Positions 7,069-13,281 of a stretch of 13,281 nt of DNA are shown one piece after another (position 1 is the stretch's first letter; every line of letters begins with the position of its first letter). The DNA is from Gammaproteobacteria bacterium (GTDB lineage: Bacteria > Pseudomonadota > Gammaproteobacteria > SZUA-229). Under the pieces are notes generated by a model. It had not been told where the DNA came from, did no database searches, and was given only the letters and a program-made list of their open reading frames with translations. The stretch is from positions 1-13,281 of the forward strand of contig DAOWLL010000013.1 in assembly GCA_030641945.1 (NCBI GenBank), in the 5' to 3' direction. Position numbers and translations under genes: made by a program.

Positions 7069-8535
7069 TCAAACAAGACTCTTTCTCTCATTTGAGGGTG
7101 GAATGGACATCGCCTCTCTGTATTTTGCCACAGTTCGGCGAGCAACATTAATGCCTTCCTTGACCAGGAAGGCAGAAATCTTGTTATCGCTCATCGGTTT
7201 TCTCGGGTTTTCGTTTTCAATGAGCTTTTTCACCATGGCGCGTATAGCAGTGGCTGAACATTCGCCGCCATCTGCTGTACTGACATGGCTGGAAAAAAAG
7301 AATTTGAATTCAAATACACCGCGTGGTGTATGCATATATTTTTGCGTGGTAACACGGGAAATGGTGGACTCGTGCATCTCGAGTTCTTCTGCAATATCGC
7401 GCAGTACCATGGGCTTCATGCCTTCATCGCCATAATCAAGAAACAGACGCTGCCGATTAACAATCGCCTTGCCGACACGAAGCAGGGTGTCGCTGCGGCT
7501 TTGCAGGCTTTTCAGGAACCAGCGCGCTTCCTGCATGCTGTTTCTTAAATAGCTGTTGTCCTTGCCCCGACCTGACTTTTTGACATATCCAGCGTAGAGC
7601 GGGTTGATTCTTATCCTGGGTGCTGCTTCCGGATTTAATGTAACGAGCCATTCGTCATTAACCTTGCGTACATATATATCAGGAATGATGTATTCCGCAC
7701 GATTCGGCGAGATGGTGGAACCGGGTTTCGGATTCAATGACTGGATGAATGAGATCAGCTCCTGCAGCTTCTCTTCGGATAAACGCGTTGACTTGAGCAG
7801 GCGTGCATAATCACGGTTGCCGATTTGTTCCAGGTGATCACGTATCAGCATACGCGTATCGGCAAGTCCCGCAGTGCTTTCGTCAAATTGCTCGAGCTGT
7901 AGCAGCAGGCATTCTTTCAGGTCACGTGCCGCCACGCCAAGCGGGTCAAAGCGTTGAATCAGGTGCATTACTGCCTCTACCTCGTCGAGCTCAATATCGA
8001 GTTCATCAACCAGTCCGGCACGGATATCCTCCACGCTTTCTGTAAGGTAGCCATCATCATTGATTGCATCAATAATAGCGATGCCGATAGCGAAATCGGT
8101 ATCACTGGTAGACATGTTCCTGAGCTGCCAGAGCAGATGCTCTGCAAGTGTATCGCCCTCGATACTCTGATTTTCAAGATAATCGCTTATATTCTCACCA
8201 GATGAGGACTGTGCTGCGTTGCTGATACCCGCAGTTGCGACATCGTAAATATCTTCCCATTCGCTGTCGACGGGCAGTTCATCGGGCAGGTCCTGGGTTC
8301 TCTCCAGGTCCAGTTGCGCATCCTGTTGGGTGAGTTCAGCTTCACTCTTTTCTTGCGGTTCCCGCTCGCTGCCAGGGCTTTCTTCATCCATCTCCAGCAT
8401 GGGGTTCTCTTCCAGGGTCTGCTGAATTTCTGTCTGAAGATCCATGGTCGACAGTTGCAGCAGGCGGATTGCCTGTTGCAGCTGGGGTGTCATCGTCAGA
8501 TGCTGGCCGAGTTTTAGCTGAAGGGACGGTTTCAT
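7069..8535 (-). CDS. rpoN: RNA polymerase sigma-54 factor
   Basis: The product has 488 residues. Region I is the Gln/Leu-rich activator-interacting segment (about 1-50, QLKLGQHLTMTPQLQQAIRL). It is followed by an acidic linker, region II (about 50-115). Region III holds the core-binding domain (about 120-310), the helix-turn-helix LRDIAEELEMHESTISRVTT (378-397) and the RpoN box ARRTVAKYRE (465-474), which contacts the -24 element. The ATG at 8535 gives the standard N-terminus MKPSLQLKLGQ; a TTG at 8559 would add eight residues. No strong Shine-Dalgarno is seen. The 144-base gap from lptB suggests a possible separate promoter for rpoN and the genes after it. Confidence 0.97.
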   Translation of the reverse strand: MKPSLQLKLGQHLTMTPQLQQAIRLLQLSTMDLQTEIQQTLEENPMLEMDEESPGSEREPQEKSEAELTQQDAQLDLERTQDLPDELPVDSEWEDIYDVATAGISNAAQSSSGENISDYLENQSIEGDTLAEHLLWQLRNMSTSDTDFAIGIAIIDAINDDGYLTESVEDIRAGLVDELDIELDEVEAVMHLIQRFDPLGVAARDLKECLLLQLEQFDESTAGLADTRMLIRDHLEQIGNRDYARLLKSTRLSEEKLQELISFIQSLNPKPGSTISPNRAEYIIPDIYVRKVNDEWLVTLNPEAAPRIRINPLYAGYVKKSGRGKDNSYLRNSMQEARWFLKSLQSRSDTLLRVGKAIVNRQRLFLDYGDEGMKPMVLRDIAEELEMHESTISRVTTQKYMHTPRGVFEFKFFFSSHVSTADGGECSATAIRAMVKKLIENENPRKPMSDNKISAFLVKEGINVARRTVAKYREAMSIPPSNERKSLV

Positions 8536-8593
8536 ACTGAGTAATAAAGGTGGACTCAACTGATCTGCTAAGGCTTCCGTTAATGATTCTCAG

Positions 8594-8636
8594 AAACCCC
8601 TGCGGATTTGTTATGCCCCGATCCGTTTCCGGGTTT
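8594..8636. other. Imperfect hairpin in the lptB-rpoN gap
   Basis: The gap 8536-8679 contains AAACCC (8594-8599) pairing with GGGTTT (8631-8636). Inside it CGGAT (8603-8607) pairs with ATCCG (8621-8625), separated by an asymmetric internal loop. No T-run follows on the minus strand, so a Rho-independent terminator is not supported. It could be an attenuating or processing structure between the LPS and rpoN parts of the operon. I could not identify a promoter in this gap with confidence. Confidence 0.25.
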
Positions 8637-8679
8637 GTCTCCTGTGTCTGTGGCTCTTTTAAGCGTTATCTATATCTAT

Positions 8680-9402
8680 TTATAGTCGAAAATCATGGCC
8701 TAGATAGACTTCACGTACTTGATCATTTCCGAGAATCTCATCAGGCTGCCCATGAGCGATGATCTTACCATCGCTTAATATATAAGCGCGATGGCATATA
8801 CCAAGGGTCTCACGTACATTATGGTCGGTGATGAGGATGCCGATATTGAGGCTGATCAAGTGTTCAATGCTTTTCTGGATATCGATGACCGAGATTGGGT
8901 CAACACCGGCAAAAGGTTCATCCAGCAGGATAAATGCGGGTTTCGAGGCGAGCGCACGGGCGATTTCTACGCGTCGGCGTTCACCGCCCGAGAGGCTCAT
9001 GCCAATGCTTTCTCGAATATGTTCGATTTGCAGTTCTTCGAGCAGCATCTGTAACTGCTCCTGACGATCCTGCCGGCTGATTTTTTGTGCCTCCAGAATA
9101 GCCATAATGTTGTCTTCGACTGACAGTTTTCTGAATACCGAGGCTTCCTGGGGCAGGTAACCGACACCACGCTGGGCGCGTGCGTGCAGGGGGAGGTGGG
9201 TTATATTGTTGCCGTCCAGAAAAATATTGCCTTCGTCAGCCCTTACCAGGCCAACCATCATGTAAAAGCAGGTGGTCTTGCCCGCACCATTTGGACCCAG
9301 CAAGCCGACAACTTCACCGCTGTTAACACTGAGAGAAGCATCGTTCACAACAGTGCGCGATTTATAACGCTTGACCAGGTTTTCAGCGCGCAGTTCCGGC
9401 AT
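8680..9402 (-). CDS. lptB: LPS export ABC transporter ATP-binding protein LptB
   Basis: This 240-residue cytoplasmic ATPase powers LPS extraction by the LptB2FG complex and its transfer to LptC. It has Walker [10 protein letters not shown] (36-44), a Q-loop at GYLPQ (81-85), the signature LSGGE (137-141), Walker B FILLDEP (157-163) with the catalytic Glu162, and the switch His194 in ITDHNV. Phe90 in [12 protein letters not shown] matches the residue that contacts the LptF/LptG coupling helices in E. coli. Length matches the family. The ATG is three bases after the lptA stop, in a coupled lptC-lptA-lptB unit. The lptF/lptG genes are not in this window, as is usual. Confidence 0.97.
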   Translation of the reverse strand: MPELRAENLVKRYKSRTVVNDASLSVNSGEVVGLLGPNGAGKTTCFYMMVGLVRADEGNIFLDGNNITHLPLHARAQRGVGYLPQEASVFRKLSVEDNIMAILEAQKISRQDRQEQLQMLLEELQIEHIRESIGMSLSGGERRRVEIARALASKPAFILLDEPFAGVDPISVIDIQKSIEHLISLNIGILITDHNVRETLGICHRAYILSDGKIIAHGQPDEILGNDQVREVYLGHDFRL

Positions 9403-9405
9403 GAT

Positions 9406-9915
9406 TTACGGCTTCTTGATCTTTTCTGGTGTGATGGTGATGTTGACACGCTTGTCTGCTTTTTCATCACCAGCAATAACAACCTCATGGATGGTGTCGT
9501 ATATGATCTGGTCGCTTTCCATGACAGAGCCAGCCTGTTCCAGGCGCGCCTTATCAGTCAGGATAAGCCTGTTATTATCGGCCTGGTATTCCATCTGCAT
9601 ACTTTGAGCATTTATATAATTACCATCGTCTGATAACTGGCGATAGGTTGCTGGTGAACCTGTGACTGTAATATTTTTAAGCAGCTTGTCCTTCTGTACA
9701 GCAATTACTTTGTCGCCGGTCAGTTCAAGATCGTTCTGAGTCACGCGAACATTACCCGTGTACTGACTGATGCCGCTCTGGATTTCATATTTCATGTAAT
9801 CGGCGTAAATATTTACCGGGGCGTTGGCTTTTAACGCAGGCTTGTTCTCGGCAATAGCTGTCATTGCGAGGGCGCAAAGCGAAAACATTAAGATTGAAGC
9901 CTTAATTTTTAACAT
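9406..9915 (-). CDS. lptA: Periplasmic LPS transport protein LptA
   Basis: The product is a 169-residue periplasmic protein of the OstA/LptA beta-jellyroll family that bridges LptC and LptD. An N-terminal signal peptide (MLKIKASILMFSLCALAMTAIA) is probably cleaved after residue 22. The mature part has family patterns such as NIYADYMKYE (35-44), YTGNVRVTQNDLELTGDKVIA (52-72) and repeated short beta-strand segments, with a Lys-rich C-terminal tail. The ATG at 9915 overlaps the end of lptC by 14 bases; a TTG at 9936 would put seven extra residues before the signal peptide and is less likely. The Shine-Dalgarno is weak (GGA six bases upstream), so coupling to lptC translation is plausible. Confidence 0.95.
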   Translation of the reverse strand: MLKIKASILMFSLCALAMTAIAENKPALKANAPVNIYADYMKYEIQSGISQYTGNVRVTQNDLELTGDKVIAVQKDKLLKNITVTGSPATYRQLSDDGNYINAQSMQMEYQADNNRLILTDKARLEQAGSVMESDQIIYDTIHEVVIAGDEKADKRVNITITPEKIKKP

Positions 9916-10447
9916 AGATTCCGTTAACACCGGCAAGTAATTCCAGCTTGCCGGAGATATTATTGAATACCATTCCGTTCGACTTTAATGATAGTGCGCC
10001 CTGGGTGATATTAACCTGTTTGTCACTGTGAGCTATTTGCGTTTTTGTATTAAAACGCATTTTGCTGGTTTTAAGCTGCAGCGGGTTGTCAGAGTGTTTT
10101 TGCAGCATGACCACATCGTCATTGAGTGTGACCCAGGTATTGTCATCATCGATTTTGCCACGTCTGGCACTAATTACCCATGCGTCGTCATCCCTGTTAA
10201 TGTTAAATACAGGTTTAGTGATTTCAGATTCACCAGTGTCATTGAAATGCTCCATAAGATGGGCTGTCATTGTGTAATAGGGTTGCCCCTCTTTATTCAT
10301 TGATATCATGGTGAAATCTTTTGCATATGCGTCAACAAAATGTGGGTCTTCTGTCGTGACTGGTGCTTCATCTGGGTCTTCCAATACGCTCCAGATGCCA
10401 ATCAAGGCAATAATTATTAAAGTTACTAGTGTGAACTGTGTTTTCAC
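9902..10447 (-). CDS. lptC: LPS export protein LptC
   Basis: This 181-residue bitopic inner-membrane protein receives LPS from LptB2FG and passes it to LptA. One N-terminal transmembrane helix (about residues 5-20, LVTLIIIALIGIW) is followed by a periplasmic OstA-like beta-jellyroll domain, with FTMISMNKEG, ITKPVFNINRDDDAWVISARRG and LNDDVVMLQK as recognisable strands. The start codon is GTG, giving a GTGA overlap with the kdsC stop, the usual arrangement of this pair. The 3' end overlaps the lptA start by 14 bases. Sequence is typically divergent in this family, so the identification also rests on position. Confidence 0.93.
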   Translation of the reverse strand: MKTQFTLVTLIIIALIGIWSVLEDPDEAPVTTEDPHFVDAYAKDFTMISMNKEGQPYYTMTAHLMEHFNDTGESEITKPVFNINRDDDAWVISARRGKIDDDNTWVTLNDDVVMLQKHSDNPLQLKTSKMRFNTKTQIAHSDKQVNITQGALSLKSNGMVFNNISGKLELLAGVNGIYVKN

Positions 10448-10977
10448 TTCGGAATGTATAAATAAGATTCCAGTGTTTGTGTTAACAGACCCCTGGCTTC
10501 GAGGATAAGTTCACACACATCGCGCACTGCGCCCTGACCACCTTTGTTTTGAGTAATCCAGTGCGCATGCTTTTTTACATAGGGGTGCGCGTCCTGTACT
10601 GCAATGGCAAAGCCGACACGCGTCATAATAGGCAGATCTACGACGTCATCACCAACATAGGCCACCTGTTCAGTTTCAAGCCCGATATCGTCCATTAATG
10701 CCTGGTACGCTGGGATTTTATCCCGGTAGCCCTGGTAGATGCGATCAATACCCAGGTCTTTCATGCGGTGTTCAACTACATTGGATTTCCGTCCCGTGAT
10801 AATGGCTGCGGTAACTCCGCCTTCCTGCAGCATGCGCATACCATGGCCATCGAGTGAATTAAAAGCCTTGTACTCCTGGCCATCATCGCCCATAAATAGA
10901 CTGCCGTCTGTCATCACGCCATCGACATCAAATATGACGAGTTCAATTTTTTTTGCTTTATCTAATATGTCCTGCAT
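10444..10977 (-). CDS. kdsC: 3-deoxy-D-manno-octulosonate 8-phosphate phosphatase
   Basis: This 177-residue HAD-superfamily (C0 type) phosphatase removes phosphate from Kdo-8-phosphate in LPS inner-core synthesis. HAD motif I is FDVDGVMTDG with Asp17 as nucleophile and Asp19 as general acid. Motif II is ITGRK (Thr61), motif III is Lys87 in RDKIPAY, and motif IV is VGDDVVD (108-114). The C-terminal GGQGAVRDVCELIL (146-159) is the KdsC tail that closes the neighbouring active site in the tetramer. I took the ATG at 10977; a TTG at 10986 would add three residues. No clear ribosome-binding site is seen, and a large hairpin lies just upstream. Confidence 0.96.
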   Translation of the reverse strand: MQDILDKAKKIELVIFDVDGVMTDGSLFMGDDGQEYKAFNSLDGHGMRMLQEGGVTAAIITGRKSNVVEHRMKDLGIDRIYQGYRDKIPAYQALMDDIGLETEQVAYVGDDVVDLPIMTRVGFAIAVQDAHPYVKKHAHWITQNKGGQGAVRDVCELILEARGLLTQTLESYLYIPK

Positions 10978-10986
10978 ACAAACCAA

Positions 10987-11060
10987 CTAATAGTTAATAG
11001 TGAATAACGAATAACGAATAATGGGGAAGTTCTCAAATGCATTTCGTTATTCACTATTCG
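10987..11060. repeat. Opposed heptanucleotide arrays forming a 16-bp hairpin
   Basis: On the plus strand five heptamers run without gaps: CTAATAG, TTAATAG, TGAATAA, CGAATAA, CGAATAA (10987-11021). In the opposite orientation three heptamers fill 11040-11060: CGAATAG, TGAATAA, CGAAATG read on the minus strand. The two arrays give a perfect 16-bp inverted repeat, AATAGTGAATAACGAA (10996-11011) against 11043-11058, with a 31-base spacer. It occupies most of the 89-base kdsD-kdsC gap, so the transcript should carry the stem-loop between the two genes. There is no T-run after it on the kds transcript, so a simple terminator is not supported. Confidence 0.7.
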
Positions 11061-11066
11061 TTGTTT

Positions 11067-12038
11067 TTACATTACGCCGGCGCGAAGCAGATCATGCATG
11101 TTCAATGCTCCGATCAGGTGGTTGTCGCTATCCGTGACCAGGGCGCCATTGATCTTGTGATCTTCCATCAGTTTGAGTACTTCGGCAGCGAGGTCATGTG
11201 CGTCAACGGTTTTACAGTCCCTGGTCATTACCTGGTCAATTGGTGTCTGCTGCAGGTCGATGTTCTTGTCCAGGGTTCTGCGCAGGTCGCCATCAGTGTA
11301 AATGCCTAGCACCTTGTTGTCATTGTCAACAATTGCGGTCATGCCCATGCCTTTGCTGCTCATCTCCAGCAGCGCTTCGGAGATAGATGCATCGGCTGCG
11401 ACGTGCGGCATATCGTCACCGGTATGCATGATGTCAGAGACATGCAGCAGCAGGCGACGGCCCAGGCTGCCGCCCGGGTGCGAGAGTGCAAAATCTTCTT
11501 CAGTAAAGCCGCGAGCTTCCAGCAAGGCTACCGCCAGTGCATCGCCCATGACCAGGGCAACGGTTGTGCTGGAGGTAGGTGCAAGTCCCAGCGGGCAGGC
11601 CTCGTTTTCGACACTGACATTAAGGTTGATGGTGGCCTCGGTTGCCATGGCTGAGCCGGAATTGCCGGTCATGCTAATAAAAGGCACACCCAGACGCTTG
11701 ATGATGGGCACAATCGTGAGAATTTCCGTGGTATTGCCCGAATTTGATAATGCAAGGACGACATCCTTTGAAGTGATCATACCCAGGTCGCCATGGCTGG
11801 CTTCACCAGGATGTACAAAAAAAGCCGGGCTTCCCGTACTTGCCAGGGTGGCAGCAATCTTGCCGGCGATGTGCCCTGACTTGCCCATGCCGGTGACAAC
11901 TATCCTGCCTTCACAGTTGAGCAACAGTTCGCAGGCACGGGCAAAGCTGTCATCAATTCTGCCTTTCAGCGCGTTCACCGAGGCAAGTTCGGTTTCGATG
12001 ACAGCTAGCCCCAGCTTTTTAAAATCCGTTTGCGTCAT
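11067..12038 (-). CDS. kdsD: D-arabinose 5-phosphate isomerase
   Basis: This 323-residue cytosolic enzyme interconverts ribulose 5-phosphate and arabinose 5-phosphate, the first committed supply step for Kdo. The SIS domain (about 38-185) has VVTGMGKSGHIAGKIAATLAS with Lys53, HPGEASHGDLG with His82, SNSGNTTE with Glu105, and SHPGGSLGRRLL with His187; these match the Lys/His/Glu/His set studied in E. coli KdsD. Two CBS motifs follow (about 200-320), ending with LNMHDLLRAGV. Length is normal. The ATG is 18 bases from the antiporter stop, the same order as yrbG-kdsD in enterics. Confidence 0.97.
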   Translation of the reverse strand: MTQTDFKKLGLAVIETELASVNALKGRIDDSFARACELLLNCEGRIVVTGMGKSGHIAGKIAATLASTGSPAFFVHPGEASHGDLGMITSKDVVLALSNSGNTTEILTIVPIIKRLGVPFISMTGNSGSAMATEATINLNVSVENEACPLGLAPTSSTTVALVMGDALAVALLEARGFTEEDFALSHPGGSLGRRLLLHVSDIMHTGDDMPHVAADASISEALLEMSSKGMGMTAIVDNDNKVLGIYTDGDLRRTLDKNIDLQQTPIDQVMTRDCKTVDAHDLAAEVLKLMEDHKINGALVTDSDNHLIGALNMHDLLRAGVM

Positions 12039-12055
12039 ATAGATCTGACTCGGTG

Positions 12056-13024
12056 TTATTTAAGCTCAGTGAAATAAAGTAATACCTGGTAGCCAACAAA
12101 GCAGGTGAGAAGAATCGCACCTTCGATGCGGTTGATGCGGCCATGGCCTCTAAATCCATAGGCCATTATCACCAGTGCTATGGTCAATATAAAAACAACA
12201 GGAACATCACGATCAAGAACACCGGCGTCCAGTGTTGATGGGTATATTAGACCGGGAATGCCCATGACGGCCAGCGTATTGAACATATTGGAACCGACAA
12301 CATTGCCAATAGCAATATCATGCTCGTTTTTCAGTGCGCCTGCGATTGAGGCAGCGAGTTCGGGCAGGCTGGTGCCGATAGCAACGATGGTGAGTCCTAT
12401 CAGCAAGTCGCTGACACCAAATTCAGTCGCAATTTGAACGGCACCCCAGACCAGGATCTTTGAACTGATAACCAGTGCGACAAGGCCAACCAAAAGACAG
12501 AATATGGCGAACTGTGTTGACATCGGCCTGGGCAGTTCCTTCTCAAATTCTTCATACATCGGATCATCAGTTCTGTTGAGCATGGCCTGTCGTGTTACCC
12601 ACCACATCAGCAACAGTACGCTGGTTGTCAGGATCAGGCCGTCAGTACGCCCCAGGTGGTTATCCTGTATCACCAGCAGCATCAACAGCATAGCGCCCAG
12701 CAGCATGGGCAGCTCTTTTCTGAGGATGCGTGAATGTACATCCAGCGGCGTAATCAGCGCAGCCATTCCCAGCACCAGTGTGATATTGGCAATATTGGAG
12801 CCGATAGCATTGCCGACAGCCAGACCCGGGCTCGCATCAGCTGAAGCAATGACGGCGACCAGCATCTCCGGTGCTGAAGTGCCAAAACCGACAATGGTGA
12901 GGCCGATAATTAAAGGAGAAATATTTAAATTGCGCGCAGTGGCCGCGGCGCCACAGATGAACCTGTCGGCACTCCATATAAGCAGCAGAAATCCGGCAAT
13001 GATGGCGGCAATGTTGTACAGCAT
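12056..13024 (-). CDS. yrbG: Calcium/sodium antiporter family (CaCA) membrane protein
   Basis: The product is a 322-residue integral membrane protein of the K+-dependent Ca2+/Na+ exchanger-like family. It shows two inverted alpha repeats: GFGTSAPEM (47-54) with GNAIGSNIANI (71-81), and AIGTSLPEL (215-223) with GNVVGSNMFN (240-249). The Glu of each TSxPE motif and the Asn of each GSN motif form the cation site in the family. About ten hydrophobic segments surround a short acidic cytoplasmic loop (about 150-167). The transported ion is not established for enteric YrbG. It is the first gene of the minus-strand series, facing divergent mlaF. The ATG at 13024 has no strong Shine-Dalgarno. Confidence 0.94.
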   Translation of the reverse strand: MLYNIAAIIAGFLLLIWSADRFICGAAATARNLNISPLIIGLTIVGFGTSAPEMLVAVIASADASPGLAVGNAIGSNIANITLVLGMAALITPLDVHSRILRKELPMLLGAMLLMLLVIQDNHLGRTDGLILTTSVLLLMWWVTRQAMLNRTDDPMYEEFEKELPRPMSTQFAIFCLLVGLVALVISSKILVWGAVQIATEFGVSDLLIGLTIVAIGTSLPELAASIAGALKNEHDIAIGNVVGSNMFNTLAVMGIPGLIYPSTLDAGVLDRDVPVVFILTIALVIMAYGFRGHGRINRIEGAILLTCFVGYQVLLYFTELK

Positions 13025-13201
13025 ATTTATTGATTGTGTAACGAGTGGTGAAGGTTACGCTAATATGCACAGGAATCAAATCATAGAATATAGGGCGATT
13101 GCTGCATGTAACTGATGCATAAGCCGGTACAAGCGCATACAATACCCGCCCAGATAAGAAAAATACTAGCTGACACTCACCAGGCACCCAAGGGACCCGA
13201 C
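13025..13201. promoter_or_regulatory. Divergent intergenic region between yrbG and mlaF
   Basis: This 177-base, AT-rich spacer must hold the promoter of the yrbG-kds-lpt operon and of the mla operon on the opposite strand. A TACAAT box (plus, 13138-13143) is the best -10-like element for mlaF but lacks a good -35. A TATATT box on the minus strand (about 13088-13093) could serve the antiporter side, also without a good -35. AAGGGA (13190-13195) is the probable ribosome-binding site of mlaF. The arrangement is conserved in enterics; exact promoter positions are uncertain. Confidence 0.45.
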
Positions 13202-13281
13202 TTGAGCGAAACTTTCATCAAAATCCGCGGAATCGCATTTAGCCGTGGCGAGCCCATGATAATTGATCGTATCGACATGGA
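13202..13281 (+). CDS. mlaF: Phospholipid ABC transporter ATP-binding protein MlaF, 5' fragment
   Basis: Only the first 26 codons are inside the window. They read MSETFIKIRGIAFSRG followed by EPMIIDRIDM, which matches the start of MlaF, the ATPase of the MlaFEDB complex that moves phospholipids between inner and outer membranes. The Walker A motif lies beyond the edge. The start is TTG with AAGGGA six bases upstream. An in-frame ATG at 13115 exists but has no ribosome-binding site and would add 29 non-family residues. Divergent placement from the yrbG-kdsD-lpt operon agrees with the enteric gene order and supports the call. Confidence 0.85.
   Translation, partial: MSETFIKIRGIAFSRGEPMIIDRIDM

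Noticed and set aside
13115..13201. ATG start for mlaF at 13115
   Set aside because: It is in frame and open, but has no ribosome-binding site and would add residues unlike MlaF; the TTG at 13202 has AAGGGA at good spacing.
1..13281. CRISPR array, tRNA or rRNA genes, defence system or prophage genes
   Set aside because: No direct-repeat/spacer pattern, RNA gene signature or foreign gene cluster was seen; the coding content is a conserved housekeeping locus.

Overview
This window is a chromosomal segment from a Gram-negative proteobacterium, most likely a non-enteric gammaproteobacterium of moderate GC content. It has lipopolysaccharide-export genes and sigma-54. From its right edge the core has the gene order of the conserved enteric locus: divergent mlaF, then yrbG-kdsD-kdsC-lptC-lptA-lptB-rpoN-hpf-ptsN. 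The locus then departs from Escherichia coli. An HPr kinase/phosphorylase gene (hprK) sits between ptsN and rapZ, and rapZ is followed by a mannose-family EIIA, HPr, Enzyme I and mgtE. That extended arrangement is typical of xanthomonad-like, beta- and environmental gammaproteobacteria, so the organism cannot be named closely from this window.

Layout, right to left. All complete genes are on the minus strand. At 13202-13281 the first 26 codons of mlaF run off the right edge on the plus strand, divergent from the rest. Next come a Ca2+/cation antiporter (yrbG), kdsD and kdsC (the two Kdo-8-phosphate pathway enzymes), and lptC-lptA-lptB (LPS transport). Then follow rpoN (sigma-54), hpf (ribosome hibernation), ptsN (EIIA-Ntr), hprK, rapZ, an EIIA of the mannose family, HPr, ptsI and, after a 508-base gap, mgtE. 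Most junctions are overlaps or gaps under 30 bases, which implies one or a few long, translationally coupled transcripts. The exceptions are kdsD/kdsC (89 bases), lptB/rpoN (144 bases) and ptsI/mgtE (508 bases).

How the genes work together. The kds and lpt genes make and export LPS. The ptsI/HPr/EIIA/PtsN/HprK set is a phosphotransferase chain with no sugar permease in the window, so it looks regulatory. Enzyme I and HPr would phosphorylate the two EIIA proteins on histidine, and HprK would phosphorylate HPr on serine. RapZ and MgtE may be linked to this output.

No previously undescribed enzymatic system is visible. The unexplained structure is non-coding. Two neighbouring short elements in the ptsI-mgtE gap share one family of terminal inverted repeats, and one terminus supplies the ptsI stop codon. 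Opposed heptanucleotide arrays between kdsD and kdsC form a 16-bp perfect hairpin. A short octamer array follows mgtE, and a 13-bp perfect hairpin lies inside ptsN.
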